A DNA stretch of 64,000 nt from Nilaparvata lugens (GCF_014356525.2 NC_052505.1:11224171-11288170); one strand, 5' to 3'; shown: positions 1 to 23,980, numbered from the stretch's first letter. Notes: generated by a model not told the origin, from the sequence alone. Numbers and translations are program-made.

Positions 1-104
1 TAACAATTCTCGGTTAATTAAGAATCTATATGCAAAATTTAAAATTAATCAGTCCAGTAGTTCAGACGTGATGGATGATGCGTCAAACATAATTTTCCTA
101 TCCC

Positions 105-300
105 GTAAGTGTATAAGCCAGTTATTTACTTTACTACCCGTGTTATCGGATGTGCACGTTAAACTGTCGGTCCCGGCTGAAGTATGACAGTCGTAAGGCC
201 CATTGACGGCTTAAATTATATATTCAGGCGGTGGGACCTTCCCGCAAGGGACTCCCCACCAATAAAAGCCATACGAATTTACTTTACTATTTACTTTATT
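105..300 (+). mobile_element. 3' UTR and tail of a truncated non-LTR retrotransposon
   Basis: The block contains the phrases GTCGGTCCCGGCTG, GGCCCATTGACGGC, GGCGGTGGGACCTTCC and CCCCACCAATAAA, and ends in TTTAC-type repeats (about 279-300). I recall this combination as the 3' end of a widespread arthropod LINE. No coding part remains, so it is a 5'-truncated copy. It lies in a PCCB intron. The clade is not assignable from the UTR alone. Confidence 0.5.
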
Positions 301-1234
301 ATAGTTTAGATGACATTTATTTAACGTGATCAACAGGGCAGATCAAATTCAATTCATCGAGTAAAGTATTTTAATAGGACTACGTACATGTTTAATTATT
401 ATAGTATTATAGTTAATATTATATAATATTATTATATAGTTATAGTTATTATTATATAGGGCACTCGTACCCTTTTTATATTTTTCATGACAATTGAATA
501 GTCAAGCATAAGTGCTCGAAAATTGTGTTTTTATAGAAAATATAAAAAGGGCACTAGGAACTTTCTATAATAAATTATTCATCAAATTTTACATTATAAT
601 CCTACTGTACTCTTAGAGTGGAAACATGGTGAAGCGACAAATCGAATTAAATGCAATAAATGTAGCACTTAAGCTTGAAGCTATCTTGGCCGCTCCACTA
701 TATTTCCATTCTACAAAGCCGGGGACAAACTTGTCATGCATCGTTCCGATTCGACTCAGGGCTACTTGATAGTTCTATTATATACTATATATAGTTTTTA
801 TTGTATTTTATTATATCACTATAGTACCCTTTTATTTTCTTGGTGTCAAACGACCAGTTGATAATAGCGTGATTAGCCGAAACTGGTCGTGTTATCAAAG
901 TGTTATAAAATGATACAAGTAATTCTATCCGTATAAATGACTATTCAAATGTAGGCTTAGTAAATGTGCGTATGAGAGGAATAGTTGAGAATGAATTGAA
1001 TAAATCAAAGTACAAGAAGTGAATGAACACTGTCCAAGATATAGTATGAGAATTTCCCAACCACTTTTCCAACAAAATATAAACTTTGTAAGTTTAGAAA
1101 AAGTTTTTTTTGCAAAATCAACTTCCAGCTAAAAGTTTTCAACTTCAAAATAACAACGTATTTGAAATTTATTCATTTTTAATATGAAATATAGTTAGTT
1201 ATTTTGAATACAAAAATGTTTGTTTAATTGTTAC
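301..1234. other. Intron sequence of PCCB with small palindromes
   Basis: No exon was recognised here. An AT-rich hairpin spans about 470-556 (arms around CCCTTTTTATATTTT). A smaller one near 849-886 pairs GACCAGTT with AACTGGTC. At about 718-765 lies a single arm related to the foldback element at 18003-18184 (shared GTCATGCA and GTTCCGATTC). The remainder looks like non-coding AT-rich DNA. Confidence 0.4.
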
Positions 1235-12519
<11,285 letters not shown>

Positions 12520-13494
12520 TTTTCACTAATATAAACTTTATGAAAAACAAAACAATTTTATTAAGAAGAATATTACTCTAACTACGTTGAAATTATTAAA
12601 GATATAAAGATGTTTGAGACTTCATCACAACATAACCTAAAAAAACTTCACTTTATTCATCCACTTGTTGATTTATCTTCATCTTCCGACTATGGCTTGA
12701 TGGCTTGTGTTCTAATTAGGTACTAAATTTTCATAATACAACTTGCTTGTGATAAGATTACTTCGATCATCGTCACGTTTGGAAAACGTCATAAATTTTT
12801 ACGCAATAACTTTGATAATAGCTCTTTGTTTATCACAAAATAAGTTGAAAACTGAAATTTGAAATACAGTATGCCAAGGAGGGGTATATTAATTGAGTTA
12901 GAAATTGGAAAATCCATTGTATTTTACCTGCTATTTTTACTCATTAATTTAGCTGCATTATTATATTAATCGTTTATGAGGTTGAATTATTTATTTACAA
13001 GCATTACATAGCCTATAAAAAATATTATTTATCAATAAAGAAATTTTTAATAACTGCCTTATTTTAACGTTAAAACCAAATTAATTCATAACTACCGTAC
13101 CTTATTTCCTATTATATCAGAAAAATTGGAGTTTGACCAAGCTATTATTGTGGTAAGCGTGCTAATAACGTTGATAAGGTTTTTTGACAGGTATCAAACC
13201 TATCAATTTTGTTCCCGCCAATTTTTCAAATAATATGGGGCAAGATTTTAGCTGATGGATTCGCCGCTTGAATGCGCTACAGTAGCAGATGGCAGAATCA
13301 TCAAAATCAACACTGGAGTTTTTTTCTGTGAAGTGTGAACGAAGAACAGGCAGTGAGGCAGGCATCATTTGAGGAGTGAAACACACACAACACAAGTTTC
13401 AGATCGTTGTTACAGGAAAAGAAAATCTGTCCTGACAAATTCAACGTAGAGTTTTTACTTGATACTCGGAGGTCAAGTAATAACAAATATCAGG
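12520..13494. promoter_or_regulatory. Intergenic gap between divergent PCCB and SERF genes, probable bidirectional promoter
   Basis: The 975 bp between the two start codons hold no other gene. The segment nearer SERF (about 13195-13300) contains TTCCCGCC (E2F-like) and is locally less AT-rich than the middle. No TATA box or start site can be assigned with confidence. Head-to-head placement of two housekeeping-type genes makes a shared promoter likely, but this is inference. Confidence 0.45.
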
Positions 13495-13501
13495 ATGACA
13501 C
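13495..13501 (+). CDS. SERF: SERF coding exon 1 (7 nt)
   Basis: ATGACAC precedes the donor GTAAGT. The split CGA codon is completed by the first two bases of exon 2. It is too short for ordinary gene finders. Confidence 0.85.
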
Positions 13502-16500
13502 GTAAGTATTGTTCATATGAAACACTCTCTATATTCTGTAAGGTTGGTTTTGTTATTGGATATTTCAATGCTCACTTACATCCTAACAAGGTTACCTAAA
13601 TTTTCATTTTCAATGCTAAAAATAAGATTTCTCTTATTCTACACTACCCTAGAATCACTATTCTGTTGATTTTATGTTAATATGTAATCTATTTCCCAAA
13701 ATTTGAAGCTCTTACGGTTTTGAATTATTGTCTAACCCCAAAATTACAAACTGCAAACTCGTTTTATCGTGAATTAATATTTTACTGTAGCCTAATTGGA
13801 TTGCAGTCAAGTTTACTTACTACTATATTTTTACTTATTGAACTATTGATGAAATGACAAAATAGATTCTTATAATTGAAGAACTCTTGAAAGTAACATT
13901 TTTAAATAAGATAAGCCTATCTGTAGCCTACTATAGAATCAATATTGTTAATATTGCTACTCTTTCTGTAGACTAGAATTTTATCAATTTATTTATAAAT
14001 TTGCTGTCAAATCTAATTGGGTGTTAATCTAAAACTTATCAATTTGAAATTTTATAAAAAAATATACCTTAATGCATACTATGGTCCTTGCAAACCTCAG
14101 ATTGCAGCACGGGGTTTTATGGCCAATGGTATTTCTTATAAGAATAGGTGCACACGGTTGTCAACGCAATCTTTCTTGCTCTTTCTGTCAGACAAATAGC
14201 TCACAAGCCTTATGGCATCTTTAAAATCTAGCAGCACTGGCATTACTCCATAAGGGCAATGCTGCAATCCCTTAGCTACGACTTTACCGCGCGGCTAAGG
14301 TATTCTACCTTAAGGTTTGCATAGACTTCATCTCTTATCATTCAAAACTGCAAGAAGGCATCAGGTTCAAGTCTAGGATTAAATAATTATCTCCTAATTG
14401 TTTTGATTTACACAAAAACCAATGTCATATTCGAGTTCGTCTTTAAATTATGTACCACCAGCCAACAGGCTCGCTTTTTCCGTTTAGCCAGGACCTCCGG
14501 CTGAGTCATCCAGAGATGAGAACAACAGACACGATTTGCTTGGCTGCGATCTTTATTGAGACCACGCAGGAAAACGCCAATTTTATTCGTATCGCTGGTG
14601 AAATTTCGAAGCTTTCTATTCAACATTTTTAGACTCCAGCTGAGTCTCTTTACAGAATATGAACGTTCCTTATACATCAGTTCTCGAAAAAGTTTAAATT
14701 AACTATGTAGCTGAAAGTTGAAAAATGTCTGTCCATTTTGATTGTGAATATCATTTCCCTCGTAAAGTGATGAAGATAGGAGAATTATTGTATTTTAGTC
14801 TAGTTCTTTGAAACAAGTAATGTACAGCACTTGCAAAACATTTAATCCTCTCTCAAGTTTCAATTTACATGAAAAATTTATAACAATGCATGGAAAAACT
14901 CTCAAAACTAGCACCGCCATTACCTAAACAGTACTTGTGTGAATTAAGTTTAGATTCCAAGCTCAGTTATCCCTGAAAACTCTTTGTCAGAATCTTGAAG
15001 CTTTCTCTACACACTCTCTAGATTCTAGCTGATAATCTAGAGATCTAATGATCTAACAAATATAGCCTAAATGCTTTCTGTTCATTTGTCGCAAAAAAGC
15101 TGGAAAGCGCAAAAAAAATGCTGGAAAAACGTCGATTTAGAGAGTATATTTGGCTTTATTTCCAAGCACTCTCAATACAACATTTTTACACTTTGGTTGG
15201 ACCACTGTACCAAATTTTAAACACTTCTCATAAAACTGAGAAGAAGCAGAAAACTCTTAATTTTGGGCGAAATTTTGAAGCGCTTCCAATACCAAATTTC
15301 TAGAACCTATTAATCTGAACCAGATTTGAATATTTTCTATTAATTTTCTCTTTATAATGCTGACAACATGAATGAACGCTGGAAAACACCGATTTTAGGT
15401 GAAATTCGCTCTAAAACCGCCTATAACGGGCGTATCTTTGGCGTAATTTCAAAGTCCTCCCTAGCTGATCTTCTGTACTAAATTTGTCTTTACCTCTCAA
15501 TTAGTTATTGAAACATGTGAGAAAACGTAGAGAAAACACTTGAGAATTAGGAAAACGCAGTAAAACTCCATACCTTGTGCGTATCTTTAATGTAATTCTG
15601 AAGTCCTCTCAAGACAAAATTTCTAAACCCTAGCTGAACTTCTGTACAAGTTTGAACATTATCTTACAATTAGTTCTTGAAAAGGCAGGAAAAACGCTCA
15701 AAAACCGTCGATTCTGGGCGGATGTTTGGCGTTATTTCAAATTACAATATTTGGTAATAGAAATAGATGAAGTATCAACTAATAGCATTTTGCTAAAGGA
15801 ATGCATATTGCGATTTTATAATTGATCAAGCTAGCATTGCAAAATTAAATAACTCAGACAAGGTGGTTGCTAGTTGCTATCTAAAATCGAGGTCAGTAAG
15901 GACCACGATAATAACTCATTGTGCAGTAGCACATATATTTATAAACCAAGAATTCAATTCAGAAAGTGAAAGCTGTACAATCTTATATTTTGTGTTATTG
16001 CGCAATAAAACAATACAGGCTCCGTTGTTCACGTAGCTTGGGTCTTTGAGAACTGGATTGAGTGATGTCCGGTAGTGATATCCATCATCACTAATAGATT
16101 GTTTTGAATATTAACGAAATCTGTCTGTCTATTCAATTTGTGTTGTTTCTAGTGAAAGTCAAGGTTATTCAGAAACCTTGTAAACTTTCTAGATCGTTAC
16201 TGATCATATAGTTTTCAAATGCAGCCTGCTAAAGCGGAAGCACCATTACCTTTTTTATTTTATTTTCACGTTAACATAATTAAAGTAATCCCCCCTTGTC
16301 CATGTTATCTCAATCTATTTTAATCTGCCTTCAAATAAAAGAAACTCGAAATTACACGTTCAATTTTTCCTGAATATTTGGATACTTTAATTATTTGAGA
16401 TCCATGTTATGCTTTTATCGCCTTCATATATATCTCTTTCCTTAATTATGAATAATTGAACACAAGATTTGAATTAAATCATTTTAATCTATAGTCAAAC

Positions 16501-19296
16501 ATACTAATATCCACTATTTACAATCTATTATGCTATTATTCATTATAAGAATTTTAAGAGATGATTGCTGTTTGAATGATGAACGTTTCTGGATTAGACG
16601 TTAACCAATATCCAATTGTTACACTATTCGCTTCTCTATTTTCGTTTTTAACGAAGAAATTGTATACACACCTCTAAAACATTAAATACTAGCTGTTTGA
16701 TTGATATTGAGGATTTAATATAATTTATGAATATTATTAGAAGAGAGACACTTCTCTGTGTATACTGAGCTGAAACGTTGTAAAAAGTGGAAATAAGTTG
16801 TTTATCTCAAGAGAAAACTTACGTTTTTATAGGCCTTTGTTGCCTATGTAAGCTCTTTCCTATCTGATACAAGAATTTTATACAAGAATAAAATTGTGAT
16901 AGCTCAAGAGTTTTATTGTTTTAGTATAGTTCTATATTTTGTTGTTTGTTTTTAGTAAGTATATTATATCGTTTCTTGAATTGTATAAACTTTATTGCTC
17001 AAGATCTATGTAACTGCTTTGAATTGTATTCAGAAGGAAAAAAATAAATTGAATTGAATTGAATCTTATAGGCCAAATGTTATTGATAAACACATTTGAT
17101 TTTGTAATTTTTCTTAGTAAGAAAAATTGTAATGGTTTAGTGGAAATTGAATAGTTGTTTAATATTCTCATAAAATTCTATGTCAACAGGAGGAAACCAA
17201 CGTGATCTCGCAAGAGAGAAGAATCAAAAAAAGCAACAAGAACTTGCGAAAAGGAAAGGGATTTCTGATAAAGGTACAAACAAAGGAATGACACTAGAAC
17301 AACGCAAGCAGAGGTAACATTATTTATTTTTCAGAATGATTTAGATTTTTAGATATGCTTTTGTAAAATTATGTAATTGAAGAAAATGTCATAAGGAATC
17401 AATCTCCGATGTCATTGAGTAGCATAGCATAGAGAAACAATAGCATAAGTAGATATACCATGGTATAGGGCGTTTATGTCGCAACGTTTACTGTTATCTC
17501 AAGCCGATAGTTCATGTAATTCTTTCCCGTGAATCTGTGTGACACTGGTAGTCTCTCATATTGTACCGTTCATACACTCTCGCCCCAACAAAACAGTAAA
17601 ATTCGACAATAATTAACAGTAATTGGCTGAGATAACAGTAAAAGTTGCGACAAACGCCCTATACCATGGGATATCTACTTATGCTATTGTTTCTCTATGC
17701 TACTACAATAGCAAAATCATAGTTACTACATAGCTAGGACAATAGTTAGCAAAATTATAAATTAAATACAAATTTAAATTTTAGAAGCAGTTTCGCTCTG
17801 TTGTTAATGTTCATCCTTAGAAAAGTCTACAGAGCAATTTTGATAGCGTTTCAGATAACCCAAAAAATTAACTTTATTATATTGGTTACACTGTTAATGA
17901 TGGTTAGTGTGATTAAATTGGTGTAAAATTACATGGGTACTAAGCTGAATTCACCCCCAATTTCCACCACTACTAACCATTCTTGATTCGAGCTTTCTAA
18001 ATCCGGGTTCACACCTGTCATGCAGTGTTCCGATTCCACTCCGATCCGATCACGGATGACAAAGACCTAGATTGGTGCATCAACACATGTCCGTCTTGTG
18101 ATCTGTCCTGCCACAGCCCCTCCACCCACAAAAATTTCGGACATGAGTAGGATTGGAACGTTGCATGACAGGTGTGGCCCGGCTTTTCATTGTAGGGTAT
18201 TAATGCCCTCTCGGCATTATATTTTATACATTTTCAAGATTTATCTGGAAAAAATATGCGACTATAGTAATTGAAAAAAATATGATGAAATCTCTTACAA
18301 CTAGCAAATAGTAGTGAAATTACAACTAAAATCTCTTTTACAGCAAATAAAAATTCACAATCTCTATTTCCACAACGCAAGGAGCACTGTAAATTAGCAT
18401 AAGCTCAATTGATTTGAATGTTTTTGATGTGGCTGACAACCGGATAGTGGCAAACTGCAAATTTGCCTATTGTAAGAATTTTGTGTTTGCAGAGATAGAA
18501 TGTTCTCCGCAATTTAATGAGGAAGCTGCTAATTTCCTCATTCATAGTCGGATATTTTCATCTTGATTGTTGCAAAAAAGTTTACTTTCGTAGTTTTTCA
18601 GTTGTAGCTTTCGTCTAATGTTTAACATGCTATATTGAACTGTGTACTGCAAAAACTATGAAAGTATACTTTTTGCTACAATCAAGATGAAATTATTGGA
18701 CTATGAACGAGTAAATTATTATATTAGGATTCGTTGCATCTCTCACGAGTGGTCGATATTTATTCTTTTGTTCCTGGCGCCTAAGGAATTATTAATGTTC
18801 TATTACTACAGTTAGTCAAGTTTACATATGATTATAATTTTAGGCTTAGATGTGTGTTATTGTTAAATCTGTACTAGCCTTAATGGAATGCATTTTATGA
18901 TGTAGAAATTTGTGGGAAAATAAATTTCAAATTTCATGTAATTTCCTCGTAGATGGAAGTGAATGGGTATAAAAGACAAAGATATTAATAAAAAACTAAG
19001 AGAGAGGAATTTTTGAATTGAAAAAAAAAATAATTTCTTCAAGCAGTTTCAGCAAAAGCAATCATTTCTCCATTAAAAACAATGTGAGCTAATTTCAGTA
19101 TATCTAGAAACCATTGATAATTAACTTTAATCTGAATTCTTCATGTTTCTACACTCAAGTGCACTGATTTCAATGCAAATCTGTCTACTTTAGTAATTTT
19201 TCAATTAGCGCTAAAAGCATTGTTTTTGTACTTTTCAGAGACGCAGAGTTGATGCGAGAAAAGCAGAAAAAAGCGCAACAAAAAGACGAGTTATGA
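13495..19296 (+). CDS. SERF: SERF/4F5 family small EDRK-rich factor
   Basis: Three exons (13495-13501, 17190-17313, 19239-19296) join in frame into a complete protein of 62 residues. It opens MTRGNQRDLAREKNQKKQ and ends AQQKDEL. The N-terminal TRGNQR(D/E)LAR-KN-KK signature is diagnostic of SERF proteins. These are small, highly charged, disordered proteins found in nucleus and cytosol; they bind RNA and accelerate amyloid-type aggregation. The length fits the usual 59-65 residues. Exon 1 contributes only ATGACAC, so the start is two codons from the donor GTAAGT; an intron after the second codon is also how I recall other animal SERF genes. The gene diverges from PCCB. Introns are 3.7 kb and 1.9 kb and carry Helitron-like, LINE and MITE pieces. 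Confidence 0.93.
13502..14439. other. SERF intron 1, left part
   Basis: This is AT-rich sequence. The 60-codon open frame at 14017-14199 has no recognisable domain. A TTATGGCATC/ACTTTACCGCGCGGC patch near 14210-14300 stands out slightly in base composition. I see nothing I can name. Confidence 0.35.
14440..15740 (-). mobile_element. Degraded Helitron-like element, relative of 29091-30155
   Basis: The left end (ACCAGCCAACAGGCTCGC, then TTTAGCCAGGACCTCCGGCTG) is a mutated version of the 29091 element's left end (ACTAGCCGTCAGGCTCGC). From about 15070 on, diverged repeats of the same internal unit recur (GCGCAAAAAA, GGGCGTATCTTTG, CCCTAGCTGAACTTCTGTAC). The unit order and spacing are blurred by decay. 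The right boundary is approximate. Confidence 0.55.
15741..16739. other. SERF intron 1, middle part, no recognised feature
   Basis: I see AT-rich DNA without convincing coding or repeat structure. Nothing here matches another part of the window clearly. Confidence 0.3.
16740..17068 (+). mobile_element. Probable 3' end of a truncated LINE
   Basis: The stretch ends in AATAAATTGAATTGAATTG (17043-17067), an AATAAA followed by a TTGAA-type simple repeat, as expected for a non-LTR tail. The preceding UTR-like sequence has no coding trace. The left boundary is a guess. Confidence 0.4.
17190..17313 (+). CDS. SERF: SERF coding exon 2
   Basis: The acceptor is GTCAACAG. The exon encodes GNQRDLAREKNQKKQQEL, AKRKGISDKG and TNKGMTLEQRKQ, then two bases of an Arg codon before the donor GTAACA. 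This is the core SERF signature and the basic linker. Confidence 0.93.
17428..17699. mobile_element. MITE, CATAGAGAAAC family, copy 2
   Basis: The ends CATAGAGAAACAATAGCATA and its mirror TATGCTATTGTTTCTCTATG enclose about 270 bp. The interior is alignable to copy 1 throughout (TACTGTTATCTCAAGCCGAT, GGTAGTCTCTCATA, GTTCATACACTCT). It lies in SERF intron 2. Confidence 0.8.
18003..18184. mobile_element. Foldback MITE with CCGGGTTCACACCTG ends
   Basis: The left arm begins CCGGGTTCACACCTGTCATG and the right arm ends CATGACAGGTGTGGCCCGG. The element is a hairpin of about 180 bp, GC-richer than its surroundings. A single related arm lies near 718-765. Confidence 0.65.
18530..18718. mobile_element. 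Foldback element, about 70-bp arms
   Basis: The left arm TAATTTCCTCATTCATAG leads into ATTTTCATCTTGATTGTTGC and a TTTACTTTCGTAGTTTTT stretch. The right arm returns through AAAAACTATGAAAGTATAC, GCTACAATCAAGATGAAAT and CTATGAACGAGTAAATTA. It is non-coding and lies in SERF intron 2. Confidence 0.65.
19239..19296 (+). CDS. SERF: SERF coding exon 3 and stop
   Basis: The acceptor CTTTTCAG leads into RDAELMREKQKKAQQKDEL and a TGA stop. The KQKKA-rich tail is typical of SERF C-termini. Confidence 0.92.
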
Positions 19297-19368
19297 GGAA
19301 ACCGGAATTATTTTAAATTTTGACTCAAATCCAAATCTTGTATGACACCTAGGTTGATGTGATTTGTT

Positions 19369-19563
19369 AATAAACTCTCTCAGCTGTCAGTTTCGAACCA
19401 GAGTGAAGATTTTATTTGACAGTTGTGTAGAATATATTAATGTTTACTTCCAAAAGTAAATTAATGCACATGTTTCCTTACATTGGGCACAACAGATTTC
19501 AAGTCTGGAGTATTCAATAGTCCATTCAGCAACTCCCCATTTTTATAATATTTATTAAATAAA
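19369..19563 (+). terminator. SERF: SERF polyadenylation signals
   Basis: AATAAA occurs at 19369-19374 and again at 19558-19563. The second is followed within 15 bases by a GT-rich TGTGATTGTGTC, a typical downstream element, so it is the more likely cleavage signal. The 3' UTR would then be about 280 bp. Confidence 0.55.
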
Positions 19564-19653
19564 GTGTACCTGTGATTGTGTCAATCAGTAATCGATTTTA
19601 TTTCATAAACTCCTTTTCCTCTTGAGAAAATTTTATTTTGCTCGAATATATAA

Positions 19654-19978
19654 ATATTAAGGCCCAGTTGCAGCCTTAAAATATTAAGGCCCAGTTGCAA
19701 AAAAACATGTCTGTTAAATTTTAATCATGATTAAATTCCAAGAAAAACAATCACAGAATACTTTTCTGGAAATGGAAAGAAAGCTTATCTGATTAGTTCT
19801 CTAAAGCCACGTTTACACCAAATTTATTAACAAAATGTTTATAACTTAATCCTTATAGATTTTATTAGATTAAACGGAACTTGACAAACACATATGATCA
19901 TCATGTGTATGATAAGTTATATTCAATCTAATAGAATCTATAAGTATTAAGTTAACATTTTGTGTAAACGCAGCTTTC
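19654..19978. mobile_element. Two adjacent palindromic elements
   Basis: At 19688-19800 lies a truncated member of the GGTTGCACAA family (CCCAGTTGCA, CTGTTAAATTTTAATCATG). Its first bases are duplicated at 19654-19675 (AATATTAAGGCCCAGTTGCA). At 19803-19978 lies a hairpin with ends AAAGCCACGTTTACACC and GTGTAAACGCAGCTTT. No coding sequence is present. Confidence 0.55.
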
Positions 19979-20836
19979 ATCGGGAATCAAAGTCAACTTT
20001 TTTGTGCTACCGGTTATAAGTGTTTTATAGTTCCCGGCATCTAAATTTAACTTAGTCACAATACTATAACACTCTTATAACCTTTTCAAAAACTATTCAA
20101 ACATGTTATAAAATCAAATAATTTCTCAATAATTTAATCTTAACAATAAGCCAATCAATTTGCAACTTTCTCCTCTTTTGATCTTTTCATTACAAAGATA
20201 CCTACTTTATCTATTTAACTTGAGTTTCTAGCTCTTTAGAGGCTTCAGGTAAAGACCCACTACCCATATTTAGAATGTAATGAAGACTAGTTGAATTATT
20301 GAAAATACTGGACATATTTCATTCCCTAAATAGTTGCTGTCGAACCATCATCATCTGAAATTATTGGATTGAAGCTTTCACAATATTTTGCTTTCGCAAT
20401 ACAATATTGGTTCTAAAATGCCATTAATTTCAATGAACGTTTTTCTGTAAACGAAACAATAATCCAGAACAATTACGACGGTATGTAAAAGTTTGTAGTC
20501 TATTAATAATATTATTACACCCAGCAGCTAAACCATATTAGATATACGTGCCGGTGATTGTAAATACTGTATCATTAGTTCCAGTGGATTTACCGTACTG
20601 ATAACTTTGTAGCCTACTTGAAAGCTTTTAATTAACCGAGCTAAATATAGTTACAGTGCTTTTCATTTTTAAGCAGTACATATACTATATTCATTATACA
20701 AAGTACCATGTATACAGAACATTATAATAACATCAATAACACCTATTTCACCGACTGAAGCGTAATTCTTTACGTTGAATTTTTTGGCGAAATGGTGAAC
20801 GATCAGTCACAAAAATCTTGACGTTTCTGTTTCCTT
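19979..20836. other. Intergenic stretch between SERF and the next identified element
   Basis: This stretch is AT-rich with nothing recognisable. It is probably past the SERF 3' end. Confidence 0.3.
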
Positions 20837-20978
20837 AGGGTCAAACCTTAGTGGAACGATATGTTTCAACCTTCCAAGGTTGAACGATATGTTTCTACCT
20901 TTGCCGCTTGCTTGAAGGTACCTTTGCTACCTTAGCTTGGAAGGTTAGAACATACCCACTCCACTATGTTTTGACCCT
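20837..20978. mobile_element. Small foldback element
   Basis: The outer arms pair TAGGGTCAAACCTTAGTGG with CCACTATGTTTTGACCCTA. Inside, CCTTCCAAGGTTG and CTTGGAAGGTTAG add further partial pairing. It is about 140 bp long. Confidence 0.45.
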
Positions 20979-21042
20979 ACAATAAGCTTTAGGCAGCGGT
21001 GTGAAATGAGCTTGAATACTGATCTCACGCGATTTTGATAAT

Positions 21043-21600
21043 TCTTATACTATTAAACGAGCAATTTCTGTTTATATGTTTGTATTTCACCGGATCTCGA
21101 AAACGGCTCTAACGATTCTCACGAAATTCAGAACATAGTAGGTTTATAATATAATAATTCGATTGCACTAGGTCTCATCCCTGGGAAAACTCGCTGAAGG
21201 ACATTAAAAGGATTTATTCATCCTTGGAAAAACAGCTGACAGTTTCGTCGTCTTTTGATGATGGAAGTGAGTGAGCGAGTGCATGTGTGTTGGACTGAGA
21301 CAAAATTATGACTCAGCTGTTGAACTTTTGTAATCATAATCATTCAATCAGGTACTTAGTGCCGGTTAAATTTTAATCCTGATTAATTTCAGTAGAACCA
21401 ATCAGATAAGCTATATTTTTGAAATGGACTTTTCTGATTTGGTTCACGTGAAATTAATCAGGATTTAATCTCAATCCACTGTGTTTAGATTAGAACTCTG
21501 TATGAACTATAAATATATTATAATTTTTTCTTTCGTACCTATTATATTTTAAATGCTTTTGTACCTACTCCAGAGCGGAGCTCGGTGCCCCGATATTGAT
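21043..21600 (+). mobile_element. Helitron-like repeat with a nested palindromic insert
   Basis: The start TCTTATACTATTAAACGAGC and the phrase CCGGATCTCGAAAACGGCTC match a repeat family I recall from many insects, with the 5' TC expected for a Helitron. The block GAGCGGAGCTCGGTGCCC near 21575 looks like its 3' GC hairpin region, but no CTRRT end is visible. A partial copy of the GGTTGCACAA-family palindrome interrupts it at about 21360-21475 (GCCGGTTAAATTTTAATC and a mirrored GAAATTAATCAGGAT). Confidence 0.45.
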
Positions 21601-23408
21601 TGTTAATCTACCATTGTAGATTGTGCTGCGGTTTCTCCCGCATATATTGCTGAGCGAATTATGTTGTATCTGAATCATATTTATTTAATCATTCAGAATT
21701 ACACAACTTACAGAATAATTTTATTCATATGGGCTTGTGCCCAGTGCGCTGATTCAGATTTTCAAGCTGCATGAGGCTCACTACAGAGGAGCGAAGATCT
21801 CCAAAGACCTATGATCAGTTTTGAACCAGTTGACTGGACACAAGTTTCATGTTATAAACTACGGTACCAGCACCACAGCTATCTACAGATGTTGTCTAAT
21901 AACATCCCTAGTTTTTCGGTGTGTGGGCGAAAATAAACCAACTGCGCATGTCTGACTGATGTATTCCTGAATTACAACGTGCTAGCTAGTTGACACAAAT
22001 TGCTGGATATTCCTATGCAAGTAGCGTCTTGATGCTGAGGAAGGAATAATCAGTCCAGGGATCAACTTGTGAGACTGTGACAGTAGATCTGAGGGAACTG
22101 CCAAGTTTGCATCTGCGTTTGTAAATTACATACGGTACGTGAAGTAAAGAAGAAGGTTGATTCAATTAAAGTTGATTCACTTGTCTTAAGAACAGATTTA
22201 TTAATATCAATTAAAAACAAATTTCACTAATAACATTTCAATCAACTAACTGCAAAATTAACAAAAAAGTATAACATTAATGACTGATCATCAATATTAT
22301 AAAATTGATGAGTCTTGAGAAACAGGAATGTAATTCTCACTGTAAACATTCATTGTCATTCACTACCTGATCAAGGAACTATAGCCTACTTCAACATTTC
22401 GAATAATTATTCAACAATGGAATAATTTTATGTTACTAACGCCAGTTTAATTCATTGTAAATTACGGTAATAGATTTTTTGGAATCGTGGAATGTGTAAT
22501 AATAGTATGAGATTGATACTTTTTGAAAGTATGAGGATCATTGAAAAGTTTTATTTTTGAAATAGCTATGAATAGTTTATGATTTAAAATACAGTATAAT
22601 CGATATTGTAAGAAACTGTATTGTGTATTAAAACAGTCATCACTTTCAACAAAATCAGACCAACAAAATAATGCATTTAACACTTTATTAAAACGATTTT
22701 AGCACGTATAATGAGATGAAAGAATAATTTCTTGTAATTTTTTCAATATTACTGTATTATAGAAGAGGACTATTATTTTTGTTTTATCAAACTCATAAAA
22801 CTTTTTATCAGCCTAATGCTAATTCAATATTATTAGTTCAACATTTTCTTGCATCTTTGGATATTTTATTTGAATTAGAAGTTTGGAAGAACCAGCTTTG
22901 AAGAAATACCTTCACAGTTCACATTTCATTTTTCGAACTCAACAAAAAACAATAATGTTGTATATATAGTGTATGTAAAAGAAAAGACAGGGATCTATTT
23001 ACTTATAATCAGGCTTTTAAAAATATATACAAAACATATTTAAAACAAGTCTTTGATAATATTACTCTACTCTTCACTATCGATCTTGACTATTTACTTT
23101 AGTTTCTGAATATAATATACAACATGACCTAGTAGGTACTATAATATAGTTATTTTATACTGTATTATTAAGATAATTCAATACAACCAACTCTGCTAAG
23201 CAAGACCCCAAATGAGGTAAAAAACTGTTATATTTCAGAAGAGTACAAAACCTACAATTTGATACCTCTCCATCAAAAATTCATCACATTCAATTATTAG
23301 AAATGAATAACTTCATCAATCTAAGCTGATATCGTACATTTAGAACTTCATTGATAACCAAATACAAAAAACAACATTTTTCATAAATTAATGTTGAATA
23401 AGATAGTA
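21601..23408. other. Unassigned intergenic DNA
   Basis: About 21720-22130 is less AT-rich than its neighbours and contains stretches such as GTTGTCTAATAACATCCCTAG and TGTGTGGGCGAAAATAAACC. No frame gives a recognisable protein and no repeat partner is in the window. The remainder to 23400 is very AT-rich and featureless. Confidence 0.3.
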
Positions 23409-23705
23409 CATACTAGCTTTGATTATGGATACATCAAGGTATTATACTATACTAAGGTTTACCTTAACGTATTTTAGGATACCTTAGGATATTAAAGGAT
23501 AACTCAACGTATCCATAATCAAAGATACTAGTCTGTATCCTCACAATGCAAACTATCTCAGCGAAAAAGGAGAGAAAAATATGTATAATTATCACTATCT
23601 TTTTTTCTTTAGGGCTACTTTTGAATATACTAAGAACCCTTTTTAAAATTAGCCGAAACATGCCCAGAATAATTTTAAAAAGGGTACTTAGATTTATAGT
23701 TCTCA
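23409..23705. repeat. Two small palindromes
   Basis: At 23409-23532, ACTAGCTTTGATTATGGATAC pairs with GTATCCATAATCAAAG and a following ACTAGT. At 23595-23705 an AT-rich hairpin is centred on ACCCTTTTTAAAATTA and TAATTTTAAAAAGGGT. Its lead-in TTTAGGGCTACTTTT recurs at about 45020, so the second may be a dispersed element. Confidence 0.45.
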
Positions 23706-23980
23706 CTCCCTGGGATTTGTTTTAAAATTACCGGTACCTCACAAACGTTTCGGGGTTGATCCTATGAATATTCTATGTATCAAGTAGCTGAAAATTGAAT
23801 CATTCATAGAATCAAACAAATTAACAAGAAAAACAAAAATTGTGCGATATGATTTGTATAATCGATATAATATTACAGTTGGGGAACGTCGACTCTTAAC
23901 ACTGAGACACATGATGTATGTTTATTGTTTTAAATTAAATACGGATGATATACTTAATTATTGAGTTTACAGAGGCAAAT

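Noticed and set aside
13162..13395. 77-codon minus-strand open frame between PCCB and SERF
   Set aside because: It lies in the probable bidirectional promoter/5' UTR of SERF and has no family resemblance.
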